Both the position numbers and the translations under genes were made by a program. A stretch of 64,000 nucleotides of DNA from Persicaria tinctoria (taxonomy: Eukaryota; Streptophyta; Magnoliopsida; Caryophyllales; Polygonaceae): NCBI GenBank assembly GCA_037127255.1, contig JBANSL010000005.1:7688001-7752000 (forward strand), given 5' to 3'. This document shows, piece after piece, positions 34,092 through 44,629 of this stretch. A model generated the notes under the pieces. That model had not been told where the DNA came from and searched no databases. It was given only the letters and a program-made list of their open reading frames with translations. The stretch's first letter is position 1. Every line of letters starts with the position of its first letter.

Positions 34092-34717
34092 TTACGGTAA
34101 CAAGCCGCGAAATTGAGGTTGCGTGGTGAATCTGTATCCATCCCAATCGAAGTGTGGGCGCATATTGCGGGCACGATGATCAGACGTCTCATCGCTGAGT
34201 GGGAAGTAGACCATGAAAGTACGGTCACTCCCATAACCGGACACACCAAGGACCCTCCCGGCCCAAAACCCATCATTGTCGCGGCAGTCGACACGATCTT
34301 CGGGCATGTAGGCGTCGTAAGAAATACGAGGCGGCCGTGGACGAATTCGTTGCACCGGGATGACCTTCCTCAACAACTCTCTTCTGTTGTTGCGTAGGAG
34401 GGTCACATATTGGACCTCCCAGTGGTTAGGGTCCAGTTTGCGTACAAGGGTCGCCTCGTAGAACAACCCGAGCATCCCAGACTCACCGCCGACAATCTCT
34501 ACTCTTTGATGTCGTCGGTATGACGGTGGCGACATTGGTCCTGCATAAAATAAAAAAAAATAAGGTAGTATAATGATACAAGTAGCACAACTGAAATCTA
34601 CATAAATGAAGTGATAGACAAACCTCCATCGTCCGATTCGTCGGATGATATAACGATGGGGACAGGTCGGGGAGGGAGGCCAGATGAGGAGCTGGGTTGG
34701 TGTGAAGAGGATGCCAT
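34092..34717 (-). CDS. Agenet (Tudor-like) domain protein inside the MULE
   Basis: Two exons on the minus strand, 34717-34624 and 34540-34092, GT-AG intron of 83 bp, matching phases; CDS 543 nt, 180 aa. The N-terminus is Ser/Pro-rich with an acidic ISSDESDDG. The rest matches plant Agenet (DUF724-like) domains: RVEIVGGESGMLGLFYEATL, NHWEVQYVTLL, VIPVQRIRPRPP, then a second module DRVDCRDNDGFWAGRVLGV and HFDWDGYRF. Agenet domains are Tudor-related and bind modified histone tails or act in nuclear or RNA-linked processes. It lies within the Mutator-like element, so it is either a captured host gene or an accessory gene of the element. The frame is open throughout. Confidence 0.75.
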
Positions 34718-35566
34718 TTCGTTGAAGGGTTGTTGGAGAGGTTGTTAAATGGAAATGGGGAGTTAACTTCACCGATTTGTGGGGACTATGGATGGTGAAT
34801 GGCTATCATATAAGTGGGGTGTGTGGGGAATAGCAACATTGTTCAGCATGTGACCGTTGAGGAAAAAAAAAAGAAACAAAAAGCAAAGGGGATTGAATTG
34901 TAGTGTTTTGTTGTTGTCTACAATGAACATGGCAGTGGTCTTCTCTATACATGACATGTGTCATTTCTGACATGACATTAATAAAGTGGGTTTACTTCTT
35001 GTCGTTAGACGGTACATGACACCCCTTTAAACCTACTAGCCGGTTAATTAATACCGACTGGATAACAAACAGTTTTCCACTGGAAACCTTTTGTAGTGGT
35101 TTTAGTAAAATTTTGACCTTTGTATAAAATTTGGTTTCCCACTCACGATTAATACTAAAAAAAATGCAAAACCATAGAGAGAGGAGTATACCCATATTAA
35201 TTTCAAACCACGAAATACATTTTCAAACAATATATTATGTTCAAAGAAATGAATAAAATTTTGACCCAACAATAACTTCAGAGAGACCAAGGGGGGGAAT
35301 CTTGCAGAGGGTAGATAAAGACATTTGATAAGACATGAGAGAGAGAGAGAGTGAGATTAAATCTCCCGCCCTGTCATTTACGCCTTAAGAGAATATGAGG
35401 GAGAGGAGGGAGGAGGGGGAGTCTATAAACCCATTCACGCGCTTGACACCTACTGGGGTTAACTGGACAGACACCGACTTCTTGGCGGAAATGAGTAAGT
35501 CATCCTTCCATTTAGGTTATGCGATACGTCTCTCCGTACAATATGTTCTTCTCCCTGTAAAACTTA

Positions 35567-36322
35567 ATGTCCCCCCCACTAACTAATGGAACAGGGGAGA
35601 AATCGTCCGTGTGTATCACTGTATTGTTTGGCGGATGGTGGGATTGTGAAGAGGGCATTTGGGTCGTGAAGTTGTCGAGAAGTCAAAAGGTCGTACTGGT
35701 AGATGAAAGTATTGACTACGTCTCGCTGAAGAAACAACTGATGGCCAAGTTTAATGTCGATGGGAGGAGGCATGACGTCGAGCTCACATATGTAAAGCCG
35801 AAGAAGGAAGGGTGCATACCTTTTTCCATTGGGGATGATGAAGACTTGCAGGCCTACAAGTTCGTGAACGGTCTTTCCGGTGAACGATTCTGGCCTATCG
35901 ACCTCCATGTCTCCTTGGTACGCAAGGTTGGCGGCGATTTCACCACTACGGAAGGATCCACAACGACCCATCCACTCGGGGGTGGCCCACACTTGACCCA
36001 AGAAGATCACCCACAGTTAAAAACGAAAACCCTCTTGGCATGGGATGAAGAATTGGAAGTTGTGGTAGCACAAGGTGTCGATCGAGCAGGAAGAGGTGTC
36101 CAGTTCGAAACTAAGAGTGTCCAGTTAGAAAGCTCACTTGTCCAGTTAGATAATCCACGTGTCCAGTTAGAACCAAGTGATGCGTTGTACAATGCAATCG
36201 CTTATGGCCATGGGAAGCAGGTCATTCCTGTGAGCAGTGACGTCGAGGATGTAGTCAGCCCATGGGATCACGAGCATACCAACGCGGAAAAGGGAAGACC
36301 AGAGCGTTTCCGACGACTGTGA
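35567..36322 (+). pseudogene. MuDR-transposase N-terminal-like ORF
   Basis: A 251-codon frame with features of the N-terminal (PB1-like) region of plant MuDR transposases: FGGWWDCEEGIWVVK, VSLKKQLMAKFNVDG, VELTYVKP and PFSIGDDEDLQAYK. A four-fold VQLE/VQLD repeat follows (about residues 178-205; 36097-36176). The frame stops at 36322, and neither the catalytic DDE domain nor a SWIM zinc finger is found downstream, so this is a truncated transposase gene. A small upstream frame (35395-35586) may be part of its 5' exon. Confidence 0.65.
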
Positions 36323-36865
36323 AACTTGAACCAATAGAGTGGACGGGTGCCGCTTATGGGAAATTGCAGAAGCGCCGCCGCATGTAGCGGGGGCATAGGA
36401 ACTTCCATTTGCGGGGCCTTTCGTAATGAAGTAGATAGTCATCCCATTTTGGTTAGACGCCTTTCGCAAAGAATTATGTTGCCTGTCTACAACTTCGTAT
36501 GGGGGGTTTTGTTCTAGTTTGTTCTAGTTTGTTCTAGTTCTAGTTTGTTCTATTATGTTAACGGAATGCCATATGACATTACCCCCTTTTGACATGACAC
36601 TATCGGATTTTGGCATGACATTAGCTTCATATTGACATGACATTAGCTTCATATTGACATGACATGTATCTCGATTGACATGTCATAATTAAAAACCAAC
36701 GAATACAACAATCCAGCAATAAGTGCATATCCAAATGTCTAAAACCAACAAACATCAGGTTCAAATGAAGCAACAACCGCTGGCATACCAACCAATATGC
36801 AGTCTAAACCAACTAACAAGTCTACACAAACCAACAATGTATATAAAAGCAATGGGGGAGTTTTT

Positions 36866-39012
36866 TTAAGGATCGGATGAGGTTGTAAGACGTCCGTGAA
36901 AGATGGCAACACAAAGGGATTGGCGGTACGCCGCAATGAATGAATTGTCCAAGCCACGGAAATTGGTGTCGCCGGTCGCGAGGAGCTGCAGGTAACGAAT
37001 GGCATATGGACCACAGTCGCCCCTACATCACAATAACGAAAAATGCTCACACAACCTGTGCCAATGTTTTCTAAATGAAGAGGCAATAATGACTTACGAT
37101 TGTTTGTTTTGGGGAATCCCCTTCACCCTTTTGTACGCCAAGGGTTTCGGGACTTTGCCGACCCATTTGACTCGAAGTTCGGGGTGGCCGTTCATCGAAA
37201 TGGGGAGGAGGTGGGTCACCGACTTCAGGAGGCCCGACATATGGCGCTCAGGAACGTGGCTTATGTCAGGATCGTAGACGTCCAATGTCCACTCCGCGAA
37301 GTTGATGTCAAGGGCCACCCAGTGCTCGTTCTTCAGATTCCAAGGTGCCAACAACCGGTCGACATCGGCCCAACCTGTCGGAAACATCTCCGGCAACTTG
37401 CCGTCGAAGTATTGGGTCACTGTGTCGTCCCCCTTCACCACCTCAAGGTCCCCCTTCGCGTCCGCCAGTTTCTTCTGCAGGAGATACCCCCAGAAGAAAT
37501 CCAGAACGGCGACACCTTCGTACTTGTCACCTGCGTTGATGTCCTTCCGCAGTAGGGCGCAAGCTTGCTCAATATGCTGGACGCAAGGAAAAATCATTAA
37601 TTTGGAAGACCATATGAGGAAAAAGGTGATGACTCGAACCACAATGTGGGAACGTAAATAACCTCGAATGAAACCCAGTTGGTCGGTGATTGAAGTGTCC
37701 CAAAGAACTGCTTCGCCGGTAGGGTGCCTTCGACCGATCGGACGGGGTCACTTCCGTCCTTCATCCACGCAGCGAACGCATCAACATCTGCCCTGGTCGC
37801 CATGCCTAGCTTGACGGCATCCATTGCCTTCTTGCCCACACGCGGCTTCTTCGCTGGCTGAGTTTCGTCCGCATGGGACAACGTATCAAGATGTTGACGG
37901 GTGCTTCTTCTCGCCCGTATGAGGGGCACCTCAGCCTCAGCCTCAACATCGGAGGCACCGGGTGCCACCAACTCCTCCTGCAACTTGAAGCCCATTGCGT
38001 TTAACATGACAGTAAACAAAATTAACATGACAGCAGTTATATATTAACATGACAGTCTCATGCGCAAACCTTGTCCTTGTCCTTCAACTTGTCCTCCTTC
38101 AACTTGGCCTTGCCCTTCAACTTGTCCTCCTTTCTCTTGTCCTTGCTCTCGTCCTTGTCCTTGTCCTCCTCCTCCGTGCCTTTATCCTTGTCCTTCACTG
38201 ATCCCTGAACCTAAGCACATGACCTCTCAGTAAATTAACATGACATCCATTATGAAAAACATGACAATCATATGAAATGACATGACGATTCCGATCTGAT
38301 ACCGGGAGAACCTTACCTCCTTTCCCAGAACTTCCTTGTCCTTGTCCTCCTCCTCCTTGCCCTTATCCTTGTCCTTCACTGATCCCTGAACCTAAGCACA
38401 TGACCTCTCAGTAAATTGACATATACTGGAATTGGCATGACATTTATTGATACTAACAGGACATCTATTACGAAAAACATGACATTCACATGAAATGACA
38501 TGACGATTTTGATCTGATACCACGAGAACCTTACCTCCTTTCCCAGAACTTCCTCTTGCTCCTCCGACTCCCTAGTCCCCTTCCACCTCAGTTCCCTCCT
38601 CATGTTTTCAACCGCCTCCTCAAGCGTGGCCATCTTCGAGCCTACCTCCGCGGATATACTCCTCAACATGTCGTCCATCTTTGCCACTAACCGTGACTCT
38701 ATCTCTAATAGGGTAGCTTGTGTCTGCATGCCCTCCCCTGATTCTTACGTTGACCCACTTGCTCCCTTTGGTTGTTTCTTTGGTGGGGGGTTTGACATTT
38801 GCTGATAAGAACTCCCGGACTATGTCATCGAAGAAGTTGTCCCGCTTGTCGTGAGTGTTTCGGGCATCGCAGTATAAACGGGTTGCTCTCTCCACTTCAT
38901 CGGGGAGTAGAAGAGGCCTCACGGCTGCAGGGTCATTGAAGTGCCCGAGCTCATTCGCCTCCTGCAGTCAGGTTTCGATTGAGGCGTACTCGAGGTTCGG
39001 GTCTCTAAACTC
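36866..39012 (-). pseudogene. Ulp1-type (C48) cysteine protease part of the DUF1985/Ulp1 gene
   Basis: Minus strand. The last two exons are clear: 37576-37098 and 37022-36866, GT-AG, matching phase. They hold the Ulp1 triad region: EHWVALDINF (His), LDVYDPD (Asp) and, across the intron, KQS/GDCGPYAIRYLQ (Gln-Gly-Asp-Cys-Gly). An upstream exon ending at 37663 has a basic KKPRVGKKAMD segment. Further upst, 38070-38552 encodes Lys/Glu/Asp-rich linkers and holds a ~200-bp tandem duplication, and 38600-38922 is coding-like (VREFLSANVKPP). These proteases cleave SUMO-like modifiers in known members. A TGA at 38970-38968 lies in the frame that continues toward the CACTA insertion. The gene resumes at 43646. 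Confidence 0.75.
38154..38552. repeat. Tandem duplication of a linker exon and intron
   Basis: The block starting TTGTCCTTGTCCTCCTCCTC at about 38154 and ending CCTTTCCCAGAACTTCC near 38333 is repeated from about 38334 to 38552. Shared words include CACTGATCCCTGAACCTAAG and GAGAACCTTACCTCC. The second copy carries an extra ~40 bp. Confidence 0.8.
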
Positions 39013-39229
39013 CACTACAAAAAATAATGAATTTTGCAACGCTAGTTAGCTTCGGGATGGGTCAGCCGTGGCAATTTCCACCCTTTTGCCACGCCATAGC
39101 AACGGCAATGAGCTTTCCGATGTTAATTTTTCTAATATTTGCTACCCCGATGAAGTCCCCGTTGCTAAAATAAGTATTCCGTATGTTTTTATTTAAAAAA
39201 AAGGAAAGAAATCCTAAACCCTAGCCTAA

Positions 39230-40175
39230 AATCGCCGACACACCTCTTAGCCTTCCTCATTTCAGATCTAAAAAATAAACTTTCAGATCTGAAGCCTTTT
39301 TCTCTCTCGCTCGCTTCTCTGGATCTCTGCTCATCCATCTTCTTCTTGACTGTCAGATCCATCCATGGCCGACCTTGGGGCGGTTGGCTGGTCGTGACTC
39401 CGTTCGGGGGAAGGAGAGATTCCTGGTTAGTTTTCCTGTGCTTGGGTTGGGGGATCAGCGCAGAGCGGGGCTTGTAAAGCGGGAAGAGATCTGCGAGAGA
39501 TGGACGGTACTAGGGTTCCCGTGTGCTCAAGATCCTTCGATAATGGCTGAGTTCAGACAAGAGGAGTCGAGAGGCAGATTGAGCAGGTGATTTCAGTAGT
39601 TCTTACCTTTTTTATAATTTTGTTCCTGGATTTGATTTAGTTCTTGATTTGAACTCTACGACTTCGTTTTTTTGAAGTTTTGAGATCTTCAATCGATTTA
39701 GTGGGAGTAATATAGGAAAACGAATAGATTTTATCATTGATTTCACTCTGGATTTGAACCCTACGCCACCTCTAATTGTGCTGTTATAGTTGACCAATGG
39801 AGGCCAGAATCAATGGAGGTCAGAATTTAACAAGTTTCGTTTGTGCTTTAGCCTAAGCTCATACCTCTATTTTTAGGTCATAAAGAAATCGTTAAGATTA
39901 CAGGTTTATTGTTAGGACCTACCTTGTTGTATTAGTTGTTTAGCAATGTTTACCTTTCTGTGGCCACATTTTTTTTTTTAAGAGGAGGTATTAAATCCAA
40001 TGTTCTTCTGTTGCATTTTCTTTTAATTTTTCAGGTTTCTAATGATCAAGGAGATTATGGTGCATCATCGAGACAACAACAACCATTGCTAGGATTAGTT
40101 GGTCAGCTTATCAATACAGTGACAAGAGCTTTTGAAAGTATTATTCATGAGAAGTCATCCTTACTCAGCAAGGTT
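39230..40175 (+). pseudogene. Captured exon-like fragments of an unidentified gene
   Basis: A 5'-UTR/first-exon-like stretch at about 39230-39590 (AAACCCTAGCC word, CT-rich leader, ATG GCC GAC at 39365) is followed by an intron-like AT-rich stretch and an exon 40036-40168, between TTTTTCAG and GTTAGG. The exon encodes SNDQGDYGASSRQQQPLLGL and then VGQLINTVTRAFESIIHEK. I do not recognise the protein. Either a second host gene or a distant 5' part of a hybrid transcript. Confidence 0.4.
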
Positions 40176-40589
40176 AGGCTCAGTTATTGAGTTTTCATTC
40201 ACAATACTTGACTTTTTGAGCCTCTTCTCCCTGCCCCTTAGCATTGATGAAAATTGGATGAAGAATTGCGAGGTCCTCTTTCTTTAAATAAAGAAAAACT
40301 AGATAAAGTAGTGGAATAAAATCTGAATTGATTCGAAATTTGAAGTCAATGTGTTGATTCTCTATTCGACACTTTCTAGCGAGGTCCTGTGTTGATTCTT
40401 CACTCTTCTTCTTCTCCTCTCTATCTTCCAAGCCTGTATTCAACTTGTTGATGTCCCGATGGCTCCTGGAGGTGAGATTTCGGACTTTTTCAAAATCTAC
40501 TTTTAGGGTTTTAGGTTGGGGCCAGAATTTTTATTGAATGTTCTTATTGTGCTTGTTGCTATGTAAGTGGCTCAAGAATAACAGGTTTA

Positions 40590-40690
40590 CTTGATTTAAT
40601 CAAGGATTGGTAGGGCTATGAAAATGTGCTGATTTATTGTACTTGATTTAATCAAGGATTGGTAGGGCTATGAAAATGGGCTGATTTATT
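40590..40690. repeat. Two-copy 51-bp tandem duplication
   Basis: The unit containing ACTTGATTTAATCAAGGATT and GGTAGGGCTATGAAAATG occurs twice in a row, in intron-like sequence just before the SNF7 exons of the CACTA element. Confidence 0.8.
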
Positions 40691-40848
40691 CAAGGCACTG
40701 AAACTGTGCTAAGCATAGTTGTTTGACTCGATAGCTTGGTAGGGATATGAACATTCACTTTGCTTCTTCACTGAATGTATATCATATATTCAGAATAGAG
40801 AATACTAGTCCTATTTGTTGATGGCTTTACTTTGTCCTTCCCCTACAA

Positions 40849-42250
40849 CGGCAATACAATGTTTAAAGAGGAAGAGGCTTTATGAGCAGCAAATTGAGCA
40901 ACTTGGAAATTTCCAGTTGCGCATTCATGACCAGGTAAGCAGAAACTCTTCTCGCTGTCAGTCCAATCCTAAACTAGAAGCATAGTCCCTTTTGGATATT
41001 TACAATTGGTGTGAAATACTTAAATGTCCACTGTCTTGGACTTCCTGGTAATATATCTGATCTGAGTTATTTTTCTTTTCCCTTTTGCCATTGTAGATGA
41101 TAATGTTAGAAGGCGCCAAAGCTACCACTGAAACTGTTGATGCTTTGAGAACTGGAGCATCTGCAATGAAGGCCATGCAGAAAGCAACGTAAGTAAAATA
41201 CAATACTGTTGTACTTATTATTTCTTTATGAGCTTGTCCAGTGAATCTTTCCAATATTTTGTCATGGCTTATGCATTTTTTTCTAGCTATAGGAATTTTC
41301 CCAAATCGCAAATGTTGAATTTCATAATTACGTGCATGCTTCAAATGCTTTGGATGCAAAGACTTTAGAAATTCTTTTATGGGGGTATGATGAACAGTGT
41401 CATATTAATGAAATCACTTCATCATTTTTCTAACCTTAGGGCGTGACATGGTTGTCTTCTCCTACTCACGCCGTTATATGTTGCAAGGACATTTCGTGGT
41501 TCAGTTGATAAAACTAACCGGGCTGAGAAAAGAATATACTATCCTAAAGAGCATTAAAATTTTGGTTAAATTACCATACCAGCATACATACTTCTGTTAG
41601 GTATTCATTTAAGATGGGAAAATTATTGAGGCGCAGGGGCTGTACGTACAGATTCGGAGGAAGTTGATACAGTATTTCCATAGATTCAACATTTAAGTCT
41701 GATGACAATAAAGTGTGTGTTCTGAAATTGATTAACCTACAAAATCACTTCATCCTTGCAAGAAACAGTGTTGTGGATTTCATCCATTCCTCTAATATTG
41801 ATTCCTAACTTCATTTGTTTTCTCTTCCTAGCTTGGTTTATCATCTGAATATGTAAATTAAGCATACTATTTCTTCCTTCCTTTGCAGGATGAGTTGGAA
41901 GCAGAACTTGATGAGCTTGGAGGTGCTGAACTGGAGGAACAACTTCTTCAACCTCTCACCCCCTCACCTATACCAACTCGCCCACAACCAGCTCGTCCAA
42001 TTTCTCAAAAGCCAACTGCCGAGGAGGATGAACTTGCAGCACTACAAGCAGAAATGGCACTTTGAGGTGGGTTTTTTTTTTTTTTGCTTCAACTTTCACA
42101 CTCATAGTACTATATATTTGAAGATGGGTTAACAACTTAAAATATGTAAAAATCAAGAAACTGGATATTCTTAGTCTTCAACAATTTATTTTTCAAACAC
42201 TTGCAGGTATTTGAGGCTATGTAAAGATTGGCTGGATTGTTTAATGGTGG
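40849..42250 (+). pseudogene. SNF7: Captured SNF7/VPS32 (ESCRT-III) gene fragment
   Basis: Three coding exons of the ESCRT-III subunit SNF7 (VPS32/CHMP4): about 40849-40934 (LKRKRLYEQQIEQLGNFQLR), 41097-41188 (MIMLEGAKATTETVDALRTG, ASAMKAMQKAT) and 41889-42065 (DELEAELDELGGAELEEQLL ... AEEDELAALQAEMAL stop). The introns and the 3'-UTR intron (acceptor near 42207) are retained, so genomic DNA, not mRNA, was captured. The first helices (start codon and N-terminal ~60 residues) are absent, and so is the exon normally found between 41188 and 41889 (the INEQTENM region). It cannot make a functional ESCRT subunit. The host parent gene is outside the window. Confidence 0.88.
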
Positions 42251-43384
42251 AAACTGCTGCTGCTCCCTCCATGCTTGCTTATCGCTTATATGCTCGCCAA
42301 GTTGTAAATAGAAGTGCCATAGAAGGAACGATTTATGTGGTATCATTTCGTCTTGACCTAAAAAATTTGTTAAATTTGTGAAAATTCTGTTTCCGTGATT
42401 TTCCTGAAACGCAATGGTACTTTTTCATGTGTGAAACTGTGGTTGTTTTGCCTCATTATCTTGTATTGCAACATATGCCAGGAGACCTGAGATCAAAGAG
42501 TGCTAAATCATAATAATTATAGATAAAGAAACACTACTCTGTGCACTCCATTTTTTTTTTGTTTTTTAGTGTTCTTTGTGCTAGACTGGTTGTTTTGGTC
42601 GTGGTTCAATGCACTATCAGGCCCAGTAGGTTTGCTGTTTTTTTTAGTGTGTTTTTTTGAGTGGTGTGCTTATTTTTGAACACAGGCTTCTTTACAAGAA
42701 AATATTCCGTTCATTGGATTAATAGTATCCTTGGTTAAGGTTGGAGGGAGAGTCTTCTTGTTCCCTGTAGGCACACTGAGGACTTGGCTCCTGTTGGATA
42801 CTCTACCTGTTGATGCTTAAGGAAAACTAGTGGGCTTCCCCCTCAGGTACAAATGCTTCCTGGTTTGTAAAGAGTACTAAATACTCTTACCTGTTTTGTT
42901 ATTTCATTTTGCAATCTTAGTGTCTTCTTGTTTGTGGAATCGTGGTGGATTGTGTAATATTTTGGAATTTCGTTCGTTTTTGCTGAGACTCCTTTGTCTA
43001 TTCCCCTTTTATATGATGATTTGCCTCCCTTTTATTAAAAATTAACTTAACTGCATGCTTTCCATCAGGTGTGATGACAGAATGTTAACCAAATGCCTCT
43101 TAACTGTGGATTTTCCAGCTGCTGTGCATTTCTGATTTTTATTATGAGATTGATTTCTTTCTTTATTAGCTTGTCCAATTTGATGTAAATTATGTAGTTT
43201 TAGACAATTTTTTGGGTTAAAATATAGTTTTGGACATTTTATTGTATATGTAAATTTTATAAATTTGTATATAAATTTTGTAGTTTTTTACATGTACATT
43301 TTGTATAATTAATGAAAATTTATTATATGTATATTGTGTATTTTTTTTTATTAAAAATATTGGACTTTTTAGCCCGGGTATGAA
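42251..43384. other. Non-coding filler of the CACTA element
   Basis: 3'-UTR-like and AT-rich sequence between the SNF7 fragment and the right subterminal repeats. No gene recognised. Confidence 0.5.
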
Positions 43385-43645
43385 GAAACTGGGCTAAAAA
43401 GCATTAGCTACGGCAAGTTGCCGTAGCAAATATGTAGTGTCTTTCACAGGGTCGCTTAGCCGTAGCTTAGCCGTCGTTAATTTTTTTTGCTACGGCTATT
43501 TGCCGAAGCTACCAAATTTTGCCACCCCAAAATTCGCCACCCCCCATTTGCCGTAGCTAAGCCGAAGCTAAACCCCTTTTGCCACCCCTTGAACCCCTTT
43601 TGCCACGGCTTTTTGCCGAAGCGAATTTCTTTTTTTTTTGTAGTG

Positions 43646-44577
43646 CTCGTATCGTAGACACCTGGGGTACAGCTTCTCATATATGACATTCGCGAATTGG
43701 TCAGCCATTGGAGTGAGGGCTTCGTACACCCATAGATGCAATTAAATACTGTCCAGTAAATAATCACTTCCTGTCCAGTCAATAAATATAAGACGCCTAA
43801 TAAACGTGTATACGACGTCCAGTGATATCTGTGTACGAACCTGGAAGGCGAGAGGGAAACCCAGCAGGCAATAGGCCGGGCGTGCATTGGAGCTGCCCTC
43901 ATCCCGTTGGAGCTTCCTCTCGATTGCACGGTTCAAGAACTCGTTCGTTCGCTCGTAGCAAAGCCGACCCCACGGAAACGCCAGGAACCTGTCAATGTCG
44001 CCGACAAGGTCGACCACCCACCCATGAATGTAGTTTTTGGGTTCCTTCCCGAACAATACTCCCTCGACCAGCATCAGCAGGACAAATTTTAACTTTCTGG
44101 TTGACGATTTCTCAGATGCCATTGCCACACGGAACTGCACCTCGAACTCGGACATCCTCATCTTTGAAACTCCAAAGAAATCATACACTGCCTTCTTGAA
44201 CCCGTCGTCGTCCTCGGGCTCTTCGCCATAGCCACAGTTGAGACCGGTGACAATGGCGAACTCAGCTATTGAGAACCTGACGACCGCATATGGATCTTGT
44301 ACCACGTTTCATTCTCCTTCTTCGTCTTCAATTGTCGTTGGAGAACGTAGTGTACAAGCTGTCCCGAGAACTGGACCCTTGTGCCCAGTCTTGCAACGCC
44401 CCCCAACGGGCTGTCCGTCAGGCGCTTCCAATGGGACTCGCTCAACCGGTTGTCAATGTTTACCAGGAGCGGCATCCGGGAGTGTTGGTTAATTTTTCCT
44501 TTGAAGTGTCTATCTTCCTCTACGGCGTACACATCCTGCACCGACTTCAACATGTCAGCCACACTGCAGCACAACAA
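43646..44577 (-). pseudogene. DUF1985 part of the DUF1985/Ulp1 gene
   Basis: Minus strand. The frame 44577-44266 contains NIDNRLSESHWKRLTDSPLG and VQFSGQLVHYVLQRQL, the first half of plant DUF1985. The frame 44305-43742 continues with FSIAEFAIVTGLNCGYGEEP, KFVLLMLVEGVLFG and DRFLAFPWGRLCYERTNEF. The two halves are in different frames and overlap at 44266-44305, so either a short intron or a 1-base indel lies there. The coding continues to LYPRCLRYE at the CACTA insertion point and resumes beyond it at 39012. DUF1985 next to Ulp1 is the usual arrangement in Mutator-borne protease genes; its function is unknown. Confidence 0.8.
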
Positions 44578-44629
44578 TCACAACTTACATTACTCGAACG
44601 AAAGCCATATTACCGCGTCGGATGTTTGA

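Larger units (their letters stand above)
39013..43645. mobile_element. CACTA element carrying captured host gene fragments (Pack-CACTA)
   Basis: Begins CACTACAAAAAATAATG (39013) and ends TTTTTTTTTGTAGTG (43645), the CACTA/EnSpm terminal inverted repeat, with CTC on both sides (39010-39012, 43646-43648), a 3-bp target duplication. Subterminal zones (39040-39180, 43385-43640) contain repeated GCTACGGC/GCCGTAGC and TTTTGCCACG words. No transposase is present. The interior holds plant exon-intron sequence including SNF7/VPS32. It sits in an exon of the DUF1985/Ulp1 gene of the surrounding MULE. Confidence 0.92.

Noticed and set aside
40195..40443. 82-aa minus-strand ORF in the CACTA element
   Set aside because: No recognisable domain and located in intron-like sequence of the captured fragments.
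43742..44305. Intact stand-alone DUF1985 gene
   Set aside because: The first half of the domain lies in another frame upstream and the downstream coding is cut by the CACTA insertion, so it is part of a broken gene.
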